From: Streptomyces africanus
GTDB taxonomy: Bacteria; Actinomycetota; Actinomycetes; Streptomycetales; Streptomycetaceae
Direction: 5' to 3'
Length of the DNA: 43,632 bases
NCBI RefSeq assembly: GCF_002150735.1
Contig: NZ_MUKA01000199.1
Coordinates: 1-43,632, forward strand
Positions within the stretch are counted from its first letter, which is position 1; the number at the start of each line of letters is the position of its first letter. Below the pieces are notes generated by a model. It was not told where the DNA came from, did not search any database, and was given only the letters and a program-made list of their open reading frames with translations. The position numbers and the translations under genes were made by a program. Shown piece by piece: positions 32,378 through 40,530 of the stretch.

Positions 32378-33210
32378 CGGACACGGCCACGCCCGAAGTC
32401 CAGCCGAAGAAGAAGGGCCTCACCCGGCGGCAGAAGCGCAGCCTCTCGCGCGGCGTCCAGTACGCCGTCTTCGTCGCGGCCGTGATCGCCTTCGCGGTCT
32501 CCGCCGACTGGGACCGGCTCCAGAACCAGTTCGCGCAGGCGGACATCGCCGAGCGCATGTTCCCGGACGTCATCGAGCTGGCGCTGAAGAACACCGTGCT
32601 CTACACGGTGACCGGCTTCGCCGTGGGACTGGCCCTCGGCATGGTGATCGCGCTGATGCGGCTGTCCTCCGTGGGGCCGTACCGCTGGCTCGCCGGGATC
32701 TACATCGAGATCTTCCGCGGCCTGCCCGCCCTGCTGATCTTCATCTTCATCGGCGTCGCCGTACCGCTGGCCTTCCCGGGCACCGAGATCATCGGCGGCA
32801 CGTACGGCAAGGTCGCTCTCGCGCTCGGCCTGGTGGCCGCCGCGTACATGGCCGAGACGATCCGCGCCGGCATCCAGGCCGTGCCCAAGGGACAGATGGA
32901 GGCGGCCCGTTCGCTCGGCTTCTCGCCCCCGCGGGCCATGATCTCCATCATCATCCCGCAGGCGTTCCGCGTCATCCTCCCGCCGCTCACCAACGAACTG
33001 GTGCTGCTGTTCAAGGACTCCTCGCTGGTGCTGTTCCTCGGCGTCACCCTGGAGGAGCGCGAACTGTCCAAGTACGGCCGCGACCTGGCCAGCCAGACCG
33101 CCAACTCCACGCCGATCCTGGTCGCCGGACTGTGCTACCTGCTGGTCACGATCCCGCTCGGCTTCGTCGTACGCCGCATGGAGGCGAAGGCCCAGGAGGC
33201 CGTGAAATGA
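32374..33210 (+). CDS. Amino-acid ABC transporter permease
   Basis: 278 residues from ATG 32374, which overlaps the upstream stop (ATGA). About five or six membrane spans, with the HisM/GlnP-type sequence ELALKNTVLYTVTGFAVGLA and the ATPase-contact EAA loop (AETIRAGIQAVPKGQMEAAR then SLGF). A basic N-terminal tail is cytoplasmic. One permease gene only, so it probably acts as a homodimer. Confidence 0.93.
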   Translation: MTDTATPEVQPKKKGLTRRQKRSLSRGVQYAVFVAAVIAFAVSADWDRLQNQFAQADIAERMFPDVIELALKNTVLYTVTGFAVGLALGMVIALMRLSSVGPYRWLAGIYIEIFRGLPALLIFIFIGVAVPLAFPGTEIIGGTYGKVALALGLVAAAYMAETIRAGIQAVPKGQMEAARSLGFSPPRAMISIIIPQAFRVILPPLTNELVLLFKDSSLVLFLGVTLEERELSKYGRDLASQTANSTPILVAGLCYLLVTIPLGFVVRRMEAKAQEAVK

Positions 33211-33998
33211 GCCGACCCGAGATCGAGGTACGCGCGCTGCACAAGTCGTTCGGCGCCAACGAGGTGCTGCGCGGCATCGACCTGGAGATCGGCCGGGGCG
33301 AGGTGGTCTGTGTCATCGGCCCGTCCGGCTCCGGCAAGTCGACGCTGCTGCGCTGCGTGAACCTGCTGGAGGAACCGACCAAGGGGCAGGTGTTCGTCGG
33401 CGGTACCGAACTGACCGACCCGGACGTCGACATCGACGCCGCACGCCGCCGCATCGGCATGGTCTTCCAGCAGTTCAACCTCTTCCCGCACCTGACGGTG
33501 ACCGAGAACCTCACGCTGCCGCAGCGCCGGGTGCTCCGCCGCGACAAGGCGGCGGCCGCGAAGGTGGCCGCCGAGAACCTGGCGCGGGTGGGGCTGTCCG
33601 AGAAGGCGGCGGCCTACCCCTCCTCCCTCTCCGGCGGCCAGCAGCAGCGTGTCGCCATCGCACGGGCCCTGGCCATGGGCCCCGAGGTGATGCTGTTCGA
33701 CGAGCCGACCTCGGCGCTGGACCCCGAACTGGTCGGGGACGTCCTCGCGGTGATGCGCATGCTCGCCGACGAGGGCATGACGATGATGGTCGTCACCCAC
33801 GAGATGACCTTCGCCCGCGAGGTCGCCGACCGGGTCGTCTTCATGGACGGCGGCGTGATCGTCGAGGACGGCACCCCCGAGCAGGTCATCGGCGACCCGC
33901 GCCACGACCGCACCCGCCACTTCCTCTCCCGCCTCCTCGACCCGGCGATGGCCGAGGTGGAGGAGGATTCGCAGGAAAGGGCGAGCGGCGCCGACTAG
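33207..33998 (+). CDS. Amino-acid ABC transporter ATP-binding protein
   Basis: 263 residues, start overlapping the permease stop (ATGA). Walker A GPSGSGKST (38-46), Q-loop Gln89 (MVFQQFNLFPHL), signature LSGGQQQR (141-148), Walker B VMLFDEP (161-167) and switch His in VVTHEM. GlnQ/HisP type. It completes a three-gene importer; a probable insertion-sequence remnant follows directly. Confidence 0.96.
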   Translation: MSRPEIEVRALHKSFGANEVLRGIDLEIGRGEVVCVIGPSGSGKSTLLRCVNLLEEPTKGQVFVGGTELTDPDVDIDAARRRIGMVFQQFNLFPHLTVTENLTLPQRRVLRRDKAAAAKVAAENLARVGLSEKAAAYPSSLSGGQQQRVAIARALAMGPEVMLFDEPTSALDPELVGDVLAVMRMLADEGMTMMVVTHEMTFAREVADRVVFMDGGVIVEDGTPEQVIGDPRHDRTRHFLSRLLDPAMAEVEEDSQERASGAD

Positions 33999-34054
33999 TT
34001 GCTCTACCCTGATCAGACCGGGCAGGTTCCGTCCCGGCTGGTGCTGATCGCGTA

Positions 34055-34130
34055 AGACTCGATCGTTCGCTGAACAGCTGAGCGGCGTGAGCCAGGAAGC
34101 CCCCTCATCCCGCAGGGGGCGGGTTCAATA
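34055..34130 (+). mobile_element. Probable right-end remnant of an IS200/IS605-group (TnpB-type) element
   Basis: The block GAACAGCTGAGCGGCGTGAG then CCAGGAAGCCCCCT and hairpin GCCCCCT (34099-34105) / AGGGGGC (34114-34120) ending GGGTTCAATAAGG resembles, from memory, the 3' end of actinomycete tnpB elements and the scaffold part of their guide RNA. No tnpB or tnpA frame is present nearby, so it would be a relic or solo end. The left limit is uncertain; it may extend to 33999. Identification rests on recall, not on a search. Confidence 0.5.
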
Positions 34131-34141
34131 AGGTGCCGTAC

Positions 34142-35230
34142 ATGAACCAAGCGGTGCTGCACGTGAAGGGACGGGTGCTCGTCGGGCCCGACGAGGTCCG
34201 CGACGAGCTGTGGGTCGTCGACGGCCGGATCTCCTACGACCGTCCCGCCGGCGCCCGCGACATCCGTACCGTCCGCGGCTGGGCCCTGCCCGGCCTCGTC
34301 GACGCGCACTGCCACGTGGGACTCGACCGGCACGGCGCGGTCCCCAGGGACGTCGCCGAGAAGCAGGCACTGACCGACCGGGACGCGGGCACGCTGCTGA
34401 TCCGCGACGCGGGCTCGCCCTCCGACACCCGCTGGATCGACGACCGCGCCGACCTGCCGAAGATCATCCGCGCCGGGCGGCACATCGCCCGCACCCGCCG
34501 CTACATCCGCAACTACGCCTGGGAGATCGAGCCGGACGACCTGGTCGCCTACGTCGCCCAGGAGGCCCGGCGCGGCGACGGCTGGGTGAAGCTGGTCGGC
34601 GACTGGATCGACCGCGACCTCGGCGACCTGTCGGCCTGCTGGCCGCGCGGGGCGGTCGAGGCGGCGATCGCCGAGGCACACCGCCTGGGCGCCCGGGTCA
34701 CCGCGCACTGCTTCGCGGAGGACTCCCTCCAGGACCTCGTCGAGGCGGGCATCGACTGCGTCGAACACGCCACGGGACTGACCGAGGACCTCATCCCGCT
34801 GTTCGCCGAACGGGGCGTCGCCATCGTCCCGACCCTGGTCAACATCGCGACGTTCCCGCAGCTCGCCGACGGCGGCGAGGCCAGGTTCCCGCGCTGGTCG
34901 GCCCATATGCGCCGGCTCCACGAGCGCCGCTACGACACCGTACGCAGCGCCTACGACGCCGGGATCCCGGTCTTCGTCGGCACCGACGCCGGCGGCGGAC
35001 TCGCCCACGGCCTCGCGGCGGCGGAGGTCGCCGAACTGGTCACGGCCGGCATCCCGCCCGTCGAGGCCCTGGCGGCGGGGACCTGGACGGCCCGGGCCTG
35101 GCTCGGCCGCCCCGGCCTGGACGAGGGCGCCCCGGCCGACCTCGTCGTCTACGACGAGGACCCGCGCAAGAACGTGGGCGTGCTGACCGCGCCGCGCCGG
35201 GTCGTGTTGAACGGGCGCGTGGTCGGGTAG
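34142..35230 (+). CDS. Amidohydrolase (imidazolonepropionase-like)
   Basis: 362 residues from ATG 34142; AAGGTG lies 7 bases upstream, just past the insertion-like end. Metal site of the amidohydrolase superfamily: His56 and His58 (VDAHCHVG), Lys150 (GWVKLVGDW, candidate carbamylated lysine), His189 (VTAHCF), His209 (CVEHATG) and Asp282 (GTDAGGG). The C-terminal small beta domain (ADLVVYDEDPRKNVGVL then RRVVLNGRVVG) is typical. It hydrolyses an amide, imide or peptide-like bond in the cytoplasm; the substrate is unknown. Confidence 0.9.
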   Translation: MNQAVLHVKGRVLVGPDEVRDELWVVDGRISYDRPAGARDIRTVRGWALPGLVDAHCHVGLDRHGAVPRDVAEKQALTDRDAGTLLIRDAGSPSDTRWIDDRADLPKIIRAGRHIARTRRYIRNYAWEIEPDDLVAYVAQEARRGDGWVKLVGDWIDRDLGDLSACWPRGAVEAAIAEAHRLGARVTAHCFAEDSLQDLVEAGIDCVEHATGLTEDLIPLFAERGVAIVPTLVNIATFPQLADGGEARFPRWSAHMRRLHERRYDTVRSAYDAGIPVFVGTDAGGGLAHGLAAAEVAELVTAGIPPVEALAAGTWTARAWLGRPGLDEGAPADLVVYDEDPRKNVGVLTAPRRVVLNGRVVG

Positions 35231-35338
35231 GCCACAGGGGGCCGGCCGAGGCGGCCTCCAGGCCCCTGGATGGCGGGGCACGTGGACCCCTGCGAGCGTG
35301 GAAGGCGAGGACGAATCCTGCCGGAGCGGGAGGTTCCG

Positions 35339-35989
35339 ATGCGCGTCGCACCTCTGAGCGGACTGCTGGCCGTCATCCTGACCATCACCGGTTTCGCGCT
35401 GCTCGGCGACACACCCGCCTTCGACGCCACCGGCCGTGAGGTCAGGGCGTTCTACGAGGATCACCAGGGCCAGACGTGGGCGAGCCTGTACCTGCTGGTG
35501 CTGGCGGCGGTGTTCATCGTCTTCTTCGCCGCCCACCTGGCCGGTGTCGTACGGGACGTCCCGGCGGGCGGCGGCTGGCTGCACCGGGTGGTCATCGGCG
35601 GCGGGCTGCTGCTCGCCATCGGCTTCCTGACCGGGGCCACGCTGACCCTGGCCCTGGTGGACCTCGCCGGCGAACCGACGGCCTCCGGCCCCGCGCTCCA
35701 GGCCCTCAACACCTTCAACGAGGACTTCTTCATCCCCTTCGTCGGCGGCATGGGCCTGTTGCTGCTGGGCGCGGGCCTGGCCACCTTCCGCGCCGCCGTC
35801 AGCCCGCTGCCCCACTGGCTGGCCTGGGCGGCCGTCGTCATCGGCGTGCTGGTCTTCATCCCCTGGGTCGGCTACATCGCCTTCGCGGCCGGCGGGCTCT
35901 GGGTCGCCGTCACCAGCGTCCTGCTGACCCGCCGCCCCGCGAACGGCACACCCATCGCGCGGGAGACGGCCGGAACCGCCCGGCGGTGA
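35339..35989 (+). CDS. Small polytopic membrane protein of unknown function
   Basis: 216 residues from ATG 35339, with GGGAGG 6 bases upstream. Six hydrophobic segments: LSGLLAVILTITGFALLG, WASLYLLVLAAVFIVFFAAH, VVIGGGLLLAIGFLTGATLT, FVGGMGLLLLGAGLATF, LAWAAVVIGVLVFIPWVGY and AFAAGGLWVAVTSVLL. No catalytic motif. It is like many actinobacterial DUF4386-type proteins in topology, but I cannot name the family. It converges with cobC, four bases apart. Confidence 0.8.
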   Translation: MRVAPLSGLLAVILTITGFALLGDTPAFDATGREVRAFYEDHQGQTWASLYLLVLAAVFIVFFAAHLAGVVRDVPAGGGWLHRVVIGGGLLLAIGFLTGATLTLALVDLAGEPTASGPALQALNTFNEDFFIPFVGGMGLLLLGAGLATFRAAVSPLPHWLAWAAVVIGVLVFIPWVGYIAFAAGGLWVAVTSVLLTRRPANGTPIARETAGTARR

Positions 35990-35993
35990 GCCG

Positions 35994-37049
35994 TCAGCCC
36001 GCCACCGCACGCTCCAGCGCCCGCAGGAACCCGTCCACCGTCGCCCGGTCCCGCACCGCCAGCCGCAGCCACTCCCCGTCCAGGCCGGGGAAGGTGTCCC
36101 CGCGCCGCACGGCGTAGCCGAGGCCGCGCAGACGGCCGCGGACGGCAGCCGCGTGCGGAAGCCGGATCAGGACGAACGGGCCCTGCGCGGGCTCGACCAC
36201 CCGCAGCCCGGCCGGGGCGAAGCGGGCCAGGCCCGCCAGCAGATGGGCCCGGTCCGCGGCGATGCGGTACGCCGCGTGAGCCGCCTCCGCCACCGCCCGT
36301 GGCCCCACGCACGCCCGTGCCGCGGCCAGCGCCGGTGTCGACACCGGCCACAGCGGCTGCGCCCGATCCAGGTCCTCGACGGTCTCCGGCGCCGCCAGCA
36401 CGTACCCGATCCGCAGGCCCGCCAGCCCCCACGTCTTGGTCAGGCTGCGCAGCACCACGAGGCCGGGCACGTCGACACGGTCCGCGAGGGACTCCCGCTC
36501 GCCCGGCACCGCGTCCATGAACGCCTCGTCCACCACCAGCAGCCGCCCCGGCCGGGTGAGGGAGGCGATCACGTCCGCCGGGTGCAGCACCGACGTCGGG
36601 TTCGTGGGATTGCCGATCACCACCAGGTCCGCGGCCTCGGGGACGGCCGCCGGGTCCAGCCGGAAGCCGTCCTCCTCCCGCAGCAGCACCCGGTCGACCG
36701 TGTGCCCGGCGTCCCGAAGCGCGGCCTCCGGCTCCGTGAATTGAGGGTGGACCACGACCGGCCGGCGCACCTTCAGCGCCCGCGCCAGCAGCACGAACGC
36801 CTCCGCCGCCCCCGCCGTGAGCAGCACCCGCTCCACCGGCAGGCCGTGCCGCGCCGCCACCGCCGCGCGGGCGGCCCGCCCGTCCGGGTAGGCCGCCAAG
36901 CCGCCCAGCGACGCGGCGATGTGCTCCCGCAGCCACGCCGGCGGGGTGTCCGCGCGGACGTTGACGGCGAGGTCGACGAGCGAGCCGCCGTCGTCGCGGA
37001 CCTCCGCGTCCCCGTGGTGCCGCAGATCGTGCCCGCCGTCAGTGGGCAT
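35994..37049 (-). CDS. cobC: Threonine-phosphate decarboxylase-like aminotransferase (CobC/CobD type)
   Basis: 351 residues. Fold-type I PLP enzyme related to histidinol-phosphate aminotransferase: Asp174 (LLVVDEAFMDA), PLP Lys205 (LRSLTKTWGLAGLRIGY), GNPTNPTSVL. In a cobalamin cluster this is the enzyme giving (R)-1-aminopropan-2-ol phosphate for the nucleotide loop. It overlaps cbiX by 11 bases and is the last gene of the minus-strand cob operon in the window. The symbol follows actinomycete practice; CobD is the enterobacterial name. Confidence 0.87.
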   Translation of the reverse strand: MPTDGGHDLRHHGDAEVRDDGGSLVDLAVNVRADTPPAWLREHIAASLGGLAAYPDGRAARAAVAARHGLPVERVLLTAGAAEAFVLLARALKVRRPVVVHPQFTEPEAALRDAGHTVDRVLLREEDGFRLDPAAVPEAADLVVIGNPTNPTSVLHPADVIASLTRPGRLLVVDEAFMDAVPGERESLADRVDVPGLVVLRSLTKTWGLAGLRIGYVLAAPETVEDLDRAQPLWPVSTPALAAARACVGPRAVAEAAHAAYRIAADRAHLLAGLARFAPAGLRVVEPAQGPFVLIRLPHAAAVRGRLRGLGYAVRRGDTFPGLDGEWLRLAVRDRATVDGFLRALERAVAG

Positions 37050-37968
37050 GGGAGTGCGCCCCGTGGTGGTGCCCGTGCCCGTGGTGGTGGCCGTCGTCGT
37101 CCGGGTGGAAGTGCGGCTGCTGCGGCAGCCCCACCTTGTCCTCGAAGCCCGGCAGCGCGATCCGGTACACGCACGAGTCGCAGTTCATCCGCAGATCGCC
37201 CTCGACGGCCTCCGTGTACCGCTCCCACACCAGGTCCAGCAGCTCCGGCTCCGGCCCGATCACGTCGGCCGAGCGCACCTCGACCTCCGGGTGCGCCGCC
37301 GCCCAGCCCTCCGTCTGGAGGCGCACCCGGTCCGGCAGGATGCCCGTGAACAGGAAGTAGGGGAGCACCACGATCCGGCGGGCGCCCAGCCGCGCGCACC
37401 GGTCCAGGCCGCTGGGCACGTCCGGAGCCGCCAGCGACACGAACGCCGTCTCGACCCCGGCGTACCCGCGCCCCTCCCACAGCAGCCGCGCCGCCTTGTG
37501 CACCTCGGCGTTGGCGTCCGGGTCCGTCGACCCGCGCCCCACCAGCAGCACCGTCACATCGGCCCGGTCACCCGGCCTGCGCCCCGCGGCGCCGCCCAGC
37601 GCCTCGTCCAGCCGCCGCTCCAGCACGTTCAGCAGCGCCGGGTGCGGACCGAGCGGACGCCCGTACGTGTACGAGATCCCGGGGTGCCGCTCCTGCTCGC
37701 GGGCCAGCGCCGCCGGGATGTCGCCCTTGGCGTGCCCGGCGGACACCAGCATCAGCGGCACGGCGGCGAACCGCCGCACGCCCCGCTCCACCAGCTCGGT
37801 GACGGCCTCGCCCAGCGGCGGCGGGGACAGTTCGATGAAGCCGCCCGCGACGGGCAGTTCCGGGTGGCGGGCCGCCAGCTCCCGCACGAAGTCGCGGAAC
37901 GCCTCGGCTCCGGCGTCGTCACGGGTGCCGTGGCCGGCGATGAGCAAGGCGGGCGGCGGGGTGGTCAC
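37039..37968 (-). CDS. cbiX: Sirohydrochlorin cobaltochelatase, long CbiX with Cys motif and His-rich tail
   Basis: 309 residues from GTG 37968, with GAGGAG upstream. Inserts cobalt into sirohydrochlorin. His13 (LIAGHGTRDD) and His79 (SAGHAKGD) are the active-site pair of the N-terminal half; the second half repeats the fold (VGRGSTDPDAN). Near the C-terminus MNCDSCVY (Cys263, Cys266) resembles the iron-sulfur motif of Bacillus CbiX-L, and the last 25 residues hold 12 histidines (DDGHHHGHGHHHGAHSHAH), a likely cobalt store or delivery tail. It lies between the cbiG-cobJ fusion and cobC. Confidence 0.93.
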   Translation of the reverse strand: MTTPPPALLIAGHGTRDDAGAEAFRDFVRELAARHPELPVAGGFIELSPPPLGEAVTELVERGVRRFAAVPLMLVSAGHAKGDIPAALAREQERHPGISYTYGRPLGPHPALLNVLERRLDEALGGAAGRRPGDRADVTVLLVGRGSTDPDANAEVHKAARLLWEGRGYAGVETAFVSLAAPDVPSGLDRCARLGARRIVVLPYFLFTGILPDRVRLQTEGWAAAHPEVEVRSADVIGPEPELLDLVWERYTEAVEGDLRMNCDSCVYRIALPGFEDKVGLPQQPHFHPDDDGHHHGHGHHHGAHSHAH

Positions 37969-38008
37969 AGGTTCTCCTCGGCGGACGTGGGGTGGGGGAC
38001 GGCGCGGT

Positions 38009-39691
38009 TCACTCGGGCTCCTCCTGCCAGCGGTAGCCCCGCGGCGTCACCATGCGCCCCGCGATCTCGCGGGTCGCGGTGTTGCCCACGGTGACGACCG
38101 TCATCATGTCGACCGTCGCCGGATCGAGCGCGGCCAGCGTCGTGAGCCGGGCGGACTCGTCCGGCCGCGAGGCGTTGCGCACGACTCCGACCGGCGTCGT
38201 CGGCGCCCGGTGCTCGGCGAGGATGCCCAGCGCCTTGGGCAGCTGCCAGTCACGGCCGCGCGAACGCGGATTGTAGAACGTCACCACGATGTCGGCCTCG
38301 GCCGCCGCCCGTACCCGCCGCTCGATGACCTCCCACGGCGTGTGCAGGTCGGACAGGCTGATCGACACGTGGTCGTGGCCCAGCGGCGCGCCCAGGATCG
38401 CCCCGGCCGCCAGCGCCGCCGTCACACCCGGCACACCGACCACGTCGATGTCGTCGGAGGCCTCGGCGAGTGCGGGGGAGGCCATGGCGTACACGCCCGC
38501 GTCCCCGCTGCCGATCAGCGCCACGGCCCGCCCCGCGCGGGCCTCCTCGACGGCCGTGCGCGCCCGCTCCTCCTCGGCCCCCAGCCCCGACTCCAGGATC
38601 CGGGTGCCGGGCCGCAGCAGATCGCGGATCTGGTGGACGTACTGGTCGAGCCCGACGAGCACGGAGGCGCGCCGGAGCTCCGCCTTCGCGCGCGGCGTGA
38701 GCAGGTCCCGGGCCCCCGGCCCGAGCCCGACCACCGCGAGCCGCCCGCGCCCCGGGCGCCGTACGACGGCACAGGTCGCCATGGCGGGGCTCGCGGCCGA
38801 CTTCCGCTTGGGGACGAGGAGTTCGCCCCCGCGCACCAGGGCGGCGGCCTCCGCGACCGAGGGAGTGCCGACGGCGGCGAGCGGCGCGTCGGAGGGGTTG
38901 GGCACCTCGACCCCGGCCAACTCCCCGGCCGGGTACGTCACCAGGGGCACACCGAGCCGCCGGGCGGCCTCGACGATGCCGGGCTCTTCGGCCTTGGCGT
39001 CGACGGTGGCGAGCTCGGCGACCGACGCGGCGGACAGCCCGGCCTCCCGCAGGACGCCCTCGACCAGCCCGAGCACCTCCTCGGCGGGGGCACCCTTCGA
39101 CGCCCCGACCCCCACGACCAGCGACGGCGGGCGCAGCACCACCTCGCGCTCGGCCGCCCGGACGAGCCGGTCGGTCAGCCGGATCGCGTACGACCCCTCG
39201 GCGGCCACCGGGAGCGGCGGCAGCGGCCAGGCCACGTCGGCCCGCAGCGCCACCGCCTCACCGTCCAGCAACGCCCGGGAGACCCCGGCGACATCGCCCT
39301 CCACGGGCAGGCCGAGGGTGTCCAGGCCGGGCAGGTCCGCCGCGTCCGTCGCCGTGGTCACGACCGGCTCGGCGCCCAGCACCTCCCCGACCTCCCGGGC
39401 GAGTTCGTTGGCCCCGCCGGCGTGCCCGCCCAGCAGGGACACCGCGAACCGGCCGCCCTCGTCGACGCACACCACGCCCGGGTCCGCCGTCTTGCCGGAC
39501 AGCAGCGGCGCCACCAGCCGCACCACCGCGCCCGTCGCCAGGAAGCACACGAGCTGCTCGCACTGCGCGAACGCGGCCCGTACGGCGTCCCCGACGGGGC
39601 CCTCGTACACGCGCGTGCGGTCCGGCCACGCGGCGGCCAGCCGGTCCCGCGCAGCCGCGCCCGCCGCCGTGGCGGAAATGAGGCCGATCAC
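38009..39691 (-). CDS. cobJ: CbiG-CobJ fusion: cobalt-precorrin-5A hydrolase plus precorrin-3B C17-methyltransferase
   Basis: 560 residues from GTG 39691, with AAGGAG about 8 bases upstream. Residues 1-300 are CbiG (LISATAAG, LVCFLATGAVVRLVAPLL, SLLGGHAGGANELA, VVGVGASKG), which opens the ring lactone and releases acetaldehyde. Residues 316-560 are a SAM-dependent tetrapyrrole methylase (LAVVGLGPGARDLLTPRA, GLDQYVHQIRDLL, IGSGDAGVYAMASP, TFYNPRSRGRDWQL) contracting the ring. The fusion joins ring contraction with the following lactone opening. Preceded by cobM and followed by cbiX on the same strand. Confidence 0.93.
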   Translation of the reverse strand: MIGLISATAAGAAARDRLAAAWPDRTRVYEGPVGDAVRAAFAQCEQLVCFLATGAVVRLVAPLLSGKTADPGVVCVDEGGRFAVSLLGGHAGGANELAREVGEVLGAEPVVTTATDAADLPGLDTLGLPVEGDVAGVSRALLDGEAVALRADVAWPLPPLPVAAEGSYAIRLTDRLVRAAEREVVLRPPSLVVGVGASKGAPAEEVLGLVEGVLREAGLSAASVAELATVDAKAEEPGIVEAARRLGVPLVTYPAGELAGVEVPNPSDAPLAAVGTPSVAEAAALVRGGELLVPKRKSAASPAMATCAVVRRPGRGRLAVVGLGPGARDLLTPRAKAELRRASVLVGLDQYVHQIRDLLRPGTRILESGLGAEEERARTAVEEARAGRAVALIGSGDAGVYAMASPALAEASDDIDVVGVPGVTAALAAGAILGAPLGHDHVSISLSDLHTPWEVIERRVRAAAEADIVVTFYNPRSRGRDWQLPKALGILAEHRAPTTPVGVVRNASRPDESARLTTLAALDPATVDMMTVVTVGNTATREIAGRMVTPRGYRWQEEPE

Positions 39692-39749
39692 TGAGCGACT
39701 CCTTCTGCGATGTCTTCCATGCGCTCGACAGGTACGGGAGGCCGGACGA

Positions 39750-40526
39750 TCATGTACGGGCACCCCGTTCGCGCAGGGCCTTGCGGGCCTCCGGGTCGGC
39801 CTTGCGGTAGCCGTGGAAGTGGCCCGGGTGGTAGAGATGCGAGCGCGTGCCGTGCGCGTCGAGCGCCGGGCCGACCAGGAACAGGGTGTGCTTCCAGAGC
39901 TTGTGTTCCTTGACCGTCTCCTCCAGCGTGCCGATCGTGCACTTCACGACCAGCTCCTCCGGCCAGGTCGCCTGGTACGCCACCACGACCGGGGTCGTCG
40001 TCGGATAACCGCCCTCCAGCAGCTCCCGCACGAGCTGCCCGCTGCGGGCGGCGGAGAGGAAGATCGCCATGGTGGTGCCGTGCCGGGCGAACTCGCGGAC
40101 CTCCTCCCCGGGCGGCATGGGCGTCTTGCCGCCGCCGAGCCGGGTCAGGACGACGGACTGCGCGACCTCGGGGATGGTCAGCTCGCGCTGCGCGAGCGCG
40201 GCGATGGCGGAGAAGGCGGACACCCCGGGCACGACCTCGGTCGCCAGGCCGAGTTCGGCACACCGGTCGAGCTGCTCCTGGGTGCCGCCCCACAGGGCGG
40301 GGTCACCGGAGTGGATCCTGGCGACGCGCAGGCCCTCCTGACGGGCCCGCCGGTACACGGCCACGACGTCCTCCAGGGACAGGGCCGCCGAGTCGAGGAT
40401 CTCCGCGTCCTCGCGCGCGTGCTGGAGAACCTCCGCCTGGACCAGGCTCGCCGCCCAGATCACCACGTCGGCCTCGGCGATGGCGCGCGCGGCACGGAAC
40501 GTCAGCAGGTCGGCGGCGCCGGGGCC
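39750..40526 (-). CDS. cobM: Precorrin-4 C11-methyltransferase, N-terminus lost at the chimeric junction
   Basis: 258 residues remain. SAM-dependent methylase adding the C11 methyl in corrin synthesis: GPGAADLLTFRAARAIAEAD, RIHSGDPALWGGTQEQLD, VVPGVSAFSAIAALAQREL, QSVVLTRLGGGKTPMP. The normal start (a strand ending in xGAGPG) is cut: the sequence reads back only to GPG at 40521-40526, and the next codon (GAC) does not fit the expected Ala. Beyond that point the DNA belongs to a glpD gene on the opposite strand. About 8-15 residues are missing. All Asp codons I checked are GAC, as in the rest of the Streptomyces-like part. Confidence 0.9.
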   Translation of the reverse strand, partial: GPGAADLLTFRAARAIAEADVVIWAASLVQAEVLQHAREDAEILDSAALSLEDVVAVYRRARQEGLRVARIHSGDPALWGGTQEQLDRCAELGLATEVVPGVSAFSAIAALAQRELTIPEVAQSVVLTRLGGGKTPMPPGEEVREFARHGTTMAIFLSAARSGQLVRELLEGGYPTTTPVVVAYQATWPEELVVKCTIGTLEETVKEHKLWKHTLFLVGPALDAHGTRSHLYHPGHFHGYRKADPEARKALRERGART

Positions 40527-40530
40527 GTCC
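40515..40530. other. Junction between Streptomyces-like and Nocardia-like DNA
   Basis: cobM (minus) loses its 5' end and glpD (plus) loses its 5' end at the same place. GGCGCCGGGGCC at 40515-40526 suits both reading frames, so the exact base is hidden by short shared sequence. No inverted repeat, tRNA, integrase or insertion sequence marks the point. Codon style changes at once. Confidence 0.85.

Noticed and set aside
33999..34054. Intact tnpB or other transposase gene before the insertion-like end
   Set aside because: Only about 56 bases separate the ABC ATPase stop from the recognised block, and no transposase coding sequence is present.
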